Assembly (NCBI GenBank): GCA_963756815.1
Contig: CAVWPR010000005.1
Coordinates: 186,001 to 250,000 of the forward strand
Reading direction: 5' to 3'
Length of the DNA stretch: 64,000 bases
Origin: JAENVU01 sp963756815
GTDB taxonomy: Bacteria; Actinomycetota; Acidimicrobiia; IMCC26256; JAENVU01
The notes under the pieces are model-generated. The model had not been told where the DNA came from and did no database searches. It worked only from the letters and a program-made list of their open reading frames with translations. Shown here in pieces: positions 62,927-64,000 of this stretch. The translations under genes were made by a program, and so were the position numbers. The first letter of the stretch is position 1. Every line of letters begins with the position of its first letter.

Positions 62927-63932
62927 GTGACCACCGAGCTCGACGTCGTCGCGCTGCCGAAGGCGGAGCTGCACCTCCACATCGAGGGGACGCTCGAGCC
63001 CGAGCTGATGTTCGAGCTCGCCGACCGCAACGGCGTGCGCCTCGCATACCCCGACGTGGACGCCGTCCGACGCGCGTACGTCTTCGAGGACCTGCAGTCG
63101 TTCCTCGACGTGTACTACGCCGGCTGCTCCGTGCTCGTGACCGCGGAGGATTTCGCGGACCTCACGCGGTCGTACCTGCTGCGCGCCGCGGCCGACGGAG
63201 TCCGCCACGCGGAGATCTTCTTCGACCCCCAGACGCACACCGATCGTGGGATCCCGCTCGAGGTGGTCGTGAGCGGCATCACGACCGCGCTCGCGGAGGG
63301 CGCGCGCGACCTGGGCGTGACGAGTCGCTTGATCCTGTGCTTCCTCCGCCACCTCAGCGCCGACGCGGCGATGGCCACGCTCGAGGCGGCGCTGGGATTT
63401 CGTGACCACATCGCCGCGGTCGGGCTCGATTCCGCAGAGCGCGGCAATCCGCCGGAGCGCTTCCGCGCCGTCTTCGACCGGGCGCGTTCGGAGGGGTTCC
63501 TGACCGTGGCGCATGCCGGCGAGGAGGGACCGGCCGACTACGTGCGTCAGGCGCTCGACCTGCTCGGTGTGCGGCGCATCGACCACGGGGTGCGCTGTCT
63601 GGAGGACCCGGACCTCGTCACCCGGCTCGTCCGCGACCAGGTCCCGCTCACGGTCTGCCCGTTGTCGAACGTCAAGCTGGCCGTCGTCCCCGATCTCGCC
63701 GCGCATCCGTTGCGGCGCATGCTCGAGCTCGGGCTCTGCGTGACCGTCAACTCCGACGACCCTGCGTACTTCGGCGGGTACGTCGCCGAGAACTACCGCG
63801 CCTGCGCGACGACGCTCGGGCTGACCGACGACCAGCTGCGCACCCTTGCGCGCAATTCCTTCGCCGCGTCGTTCCTCGACGACGCGAGCCCGTGCCCGGC
63901 ACCTCGCGGCGGTCGACACGTTCGCCTCGTGA
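62927..63932 (+). CDS. add: Adenosine deaminase family protein, frameshift at C-terminus
   Basis: GTG 62927. Zinc and purine site: KAELHLHIEGTLEP (first His pair), HAEIFFDPQTHTDRG, VAHAGEEG (His and catalytic Glu), RIDHGVRCLEDPDL, and VNSDDPAYFGGY (Asp-Asp). In raw sequence the frame stays open to the window edge with an odd tail; dropping one C near 63893 gives ASRARHLAAVDTFAS and TGA at 63930-63932. About 335 residues, the usual size. Hydrolyses adenosine to inosine; adenine deaminase (type 2) of the same family is possible because of the early HTDRG motif. Confidence 0.9.
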
Positions 63933-64000
63933 GGCACACGGGCACCACCGCCAACGCTGGGTCCGGGACGGGGGCGGCGCGGGCACGGGTAGCGTGCTTC

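Noticed and set aside
1..64000. CRISPR arrays, insertion sequences, prophage or restriction-modification genes
   Set aside because: No regularly spaced direct repeats, transposase, integrase, capsid or methyltransferase/endonuclease pair was found.

Overview
The window is about 72% G+C and densely packed with genes, most of them joined by 4-base start/stop overlaps. Its content points to a free-living actinobacterium: a Tad pilus locus laid out like the mycobacterial one, a complete egtABCD ergothioneine cluster, coenzyme B12 functions (methylmalonyl-CoA mutase, cobalamin adenosyltransferase, MetH), acyl-CoA dehydrogenases, and many genes without a ribosome-binding site that begin 6-11 bases after a TANNNT -10 element. 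Acidimicrobiia is my best guess for the class; this is inference, as there is no rRNA or tRNA here to test it.

Layout. 1-2978: N-terminal part of methylmalonyl-CoA mutase (minus strand, running off the left edge), two related lipoproteins and a PH-like protein. 2980-9188 (minus): one Tad operon in the order SAF/CpaB, TadZ, TadA, TadB, TadC, Flp-like pilin, TadE, TadE, TadG. 9300-11405: an excisionase-like HTH protein, an unknown protein, a LysM protein and another unknown protein around an unusually AT-rich gap. 11517-15181: sirtuin, rhodanese-ThiF adenylyltransferase and leucyl aminopeptidase. 15376-32464: a first envelope-glycan region with two GT2s, a GT4, a methyltransferase, an LPG-synthase-type membrane protein, four very large membrane proteins, a UDP-glucose-4-epimerase-like enzyme, a UDP-sulfoquinovose synthase and a flippase; a cobalamin adenosyltransferase sits inside it. 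32664-41171: MetH, a secreted zincin-like protein, a membrane protein, an M24 peptidase, LipA and LipB. 41278-44047: E2 acyltransferase and dihydrolipoamide dehydrogenase, which need the lipoate made by LipA/LipB. 44368-50047: a second glycan locus with a flippase, three GT4s and an RMD-like reductase. 50053-56573: hydrolase, DUF1802 protein, GMA12-like transferase, small proteins, two acyl-CoA dehydrogenases and an MBL-fold hydrolase. 56704-60986: egtABCD. 61024-63932: sulfotransferase, GT-like protein and adenosine deaminase.

Sequence quality matters here. About 20 genes can be read to full family length only by changing reading frame once or more. Where I resolved the site, one extra or one missing base was enough, usually in a short G or C run. 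Even the same operon contains broken and intact genes, so I treat these as probable consensus errors rather than pseudogenes. Coordinates for such genes give the reconstructed extent.

I found no tRNA, rRNA, CRISPR array, insertion sequence or phage gene.
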